Below, in pieces: positions 5,506 through 6,198 of a stretch of DNA of 6,198 bases; position 1 is the stretch's first letter; the number at the start of each line of letters is the position of its first letter. Position numbers and translations under genes: made by a program. The notes beneath the pieces were generated by a model that saw only the letters and a list, made by a program, of their open reading frames with translations, had not been told where the DNA came from and searched no databases. Source of the stretch: Bacteroides sp. (lineage in GTDB: Bacteria; Bacteroidota; Bacteroidia; Bacteroidales; Bacteroidaceae); contig JAUMWZ010000097.1 in assembly GCA_030529405.1 (NCBI GenBank), positions 1 to 6,198 on the forward strand. The letters run 5' to 3'.

Positions 5506-6198
5506 TCATTCCACCTTAGTGAAAAATCTTTCCCAGCGAAAGCCACTAAACCAACCACTTTTCTCCTTAGAAAACCACACAAACAGAACCTTGCCCGTAA
5601 AGCTTGAACGAGGAACAAAGCCATACACTCGTGAGTCGTCTTTACAGTCGGGCGAATCCATCTTAACCCAATAGTAGTCTTGAGTGAAAGCACAATATTC
5701 GGTAGGTTTACCATCTACATACAGAATTCCGTCTGTTATCTCTGCTTTCTTTCCCTCATATAGTGTCAAAGCAGACTGAATAAGCCCAATATTCCAAGCA
5801 TGTATTTTCACAGACTTATACTTTGACGGCACAACTATTATATGCCTATTGTCTACATCTAAGTTTTCCCACTCGTTAGCCTTTATTATAGTATCGCCAA
5901 AAGCAGAGAGAGCAGAATATTCTCTCTTTGTAAGCTTAACAGAAATGACAGAATCATTACACTGCTCATACTCAAAAGCTATACCAAGTGTATCCATATA
6001 GTGCCTCAGCGTGTCAGTAACAGACGAATGTACAGCATATCTTTCTCTTACAGCCTCTTCCTTCTGCTTGTCGTATAGCTCCACATTCAGATTTTCGTCA
6101 AGCACCAAACTATCGCCTGCAACAGCCATAATGCGCCCAATAGATTCATGATTACCAGACGTGTTTTCGTTTATATACGAATTAGAAAAGATTGATAT
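5506..6198 (-). CDS. lepB: Signal peptidase I-like protein (S26 family), N-terminus outside the window
   Basis: The frame is open from the right edge to the TGA at 5508-5506, giving 230 visible C-terminal residues. Box D appears as GRIMAVAGD (21-29) and box E as DYYW...DDSRVYGFVP (174-196), then TGKVLFVWFS and a terminal FRWERFF typical of Bacteroidota LepB. Canonical enzymes cleave signal peptides at the periplasmic face of the inner membrane with a Ser/Lys dyad. Here the box D position equal to E. coli Lys145 is Gly21, with no lysine anywhere before box D. The position equal to Ser278 is Lys186. Asp188 and Arg190, equal to Asp280 and Arg282, remain. The serine-bearing box B lies outside the window. 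Between boxes D and E is a long insert of about 140 residues, as I recall from Bacteroidota homologues. The Met at 6129 belongs to box D and is not the start. The gene is the likely first visible member of an operon with wbqC. Family membership is firm; peptidase activity is doubtful. The symbol names the family only. Confidence 0.85.
   Translation of the reverse strand: MSIFSNSYINENTSGNHESIGRIMAVAGDSLVLDENLNVELYDKQKEEAVRERYAVHSSVTDTLRHYMDTLGIAFEYEQCNDSVISVKLTKREYSALSAFGDTIIKANEWENLDVDNRHIIVVPSKYKSVKIHAWNIGLIQSALTLYEGKKAEITDGILYVDGKPTEYCAFTQDYYWVKMDSPDCKDDSRVYGFVPRSSFTGKVLFVWFSKEKSGWFSGFRWERFFTKVE

Noticed and set aside
5487..5714. 75-codon minus-strand frame
   Set aside because: It overlaps the box E region of the signal-peptidase-like gene in another frame and shows no family motif.
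5506..6129. A 207-residue protein starting at the Met at 6129
   Set aside because: That Met lies inside box D, and the frame stays open upstream to the window edge, so it is an internal residue of a longer gene.

Overview
The window looks like chromosomal DNA from a low-GC member of the Bacteroidota, most likely the order Bacteroidales. Four things point there: a large secreted metzincin of the DUF5118/DUF5117/DUF4953 type; a signal peptidase I homologue followed directly by a WbqC-family gene; A/T-rich gene leaders with no clear Shine-Dalgarno sequence; and a collagen-like lipoprotein with a Cys-Ser-Asp start. I cannot name the genus. Every credible gene lies on the minus strand, so in transcription order the window reads from its right end to its left end.

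Layout in transcription order. (1) 6198-5506: the C-terminal part of a signal peptidase I (LepB, S26) homologue whose start is beyond the window. It keeps the C-terminal box E but lacks the catalytic lysine. (2) 5482-4838: a complete WbqC-family gene 23 bp further on, very probably in the same operon. (3) 4837-4711: a short spacer with a weak hairpin just after the wbqC stop. (4) 4710-2056: an 884-residue exported zinc metalloprotease with a complete HExxHxxGxxH site, a Met-turn, and an unusual lysine/alanine/glutamate-rich tether after the signal peptide. (5) 2013-1971: a strong rho-independent terminator for that gene. (6) About 590 bp with no gene and an extreme A-over-T skew on the plus strand, then a ~200 nt leader. 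(7) 1173-49: a collagen-like surface lipoprotein of six ~45-residue modules interrupted by two tryptophan-rich inserts. (8) From 34 leftward, the possible start of one more gene that runs off the window.

The signal-peptidase-like protein and WbqC form a conserved-looking housekeeping pair. The metalloprotease and the collagen-like lipoprotein are separate transcription units, both aimed at the cell envelope. The points most worth a second look are the modular architecture of the collagen-like lipoprotein and the signal peptidase homologue that appears to have lost its catalytic base. No RNA gene, mobile element or CRISPR array was seen.
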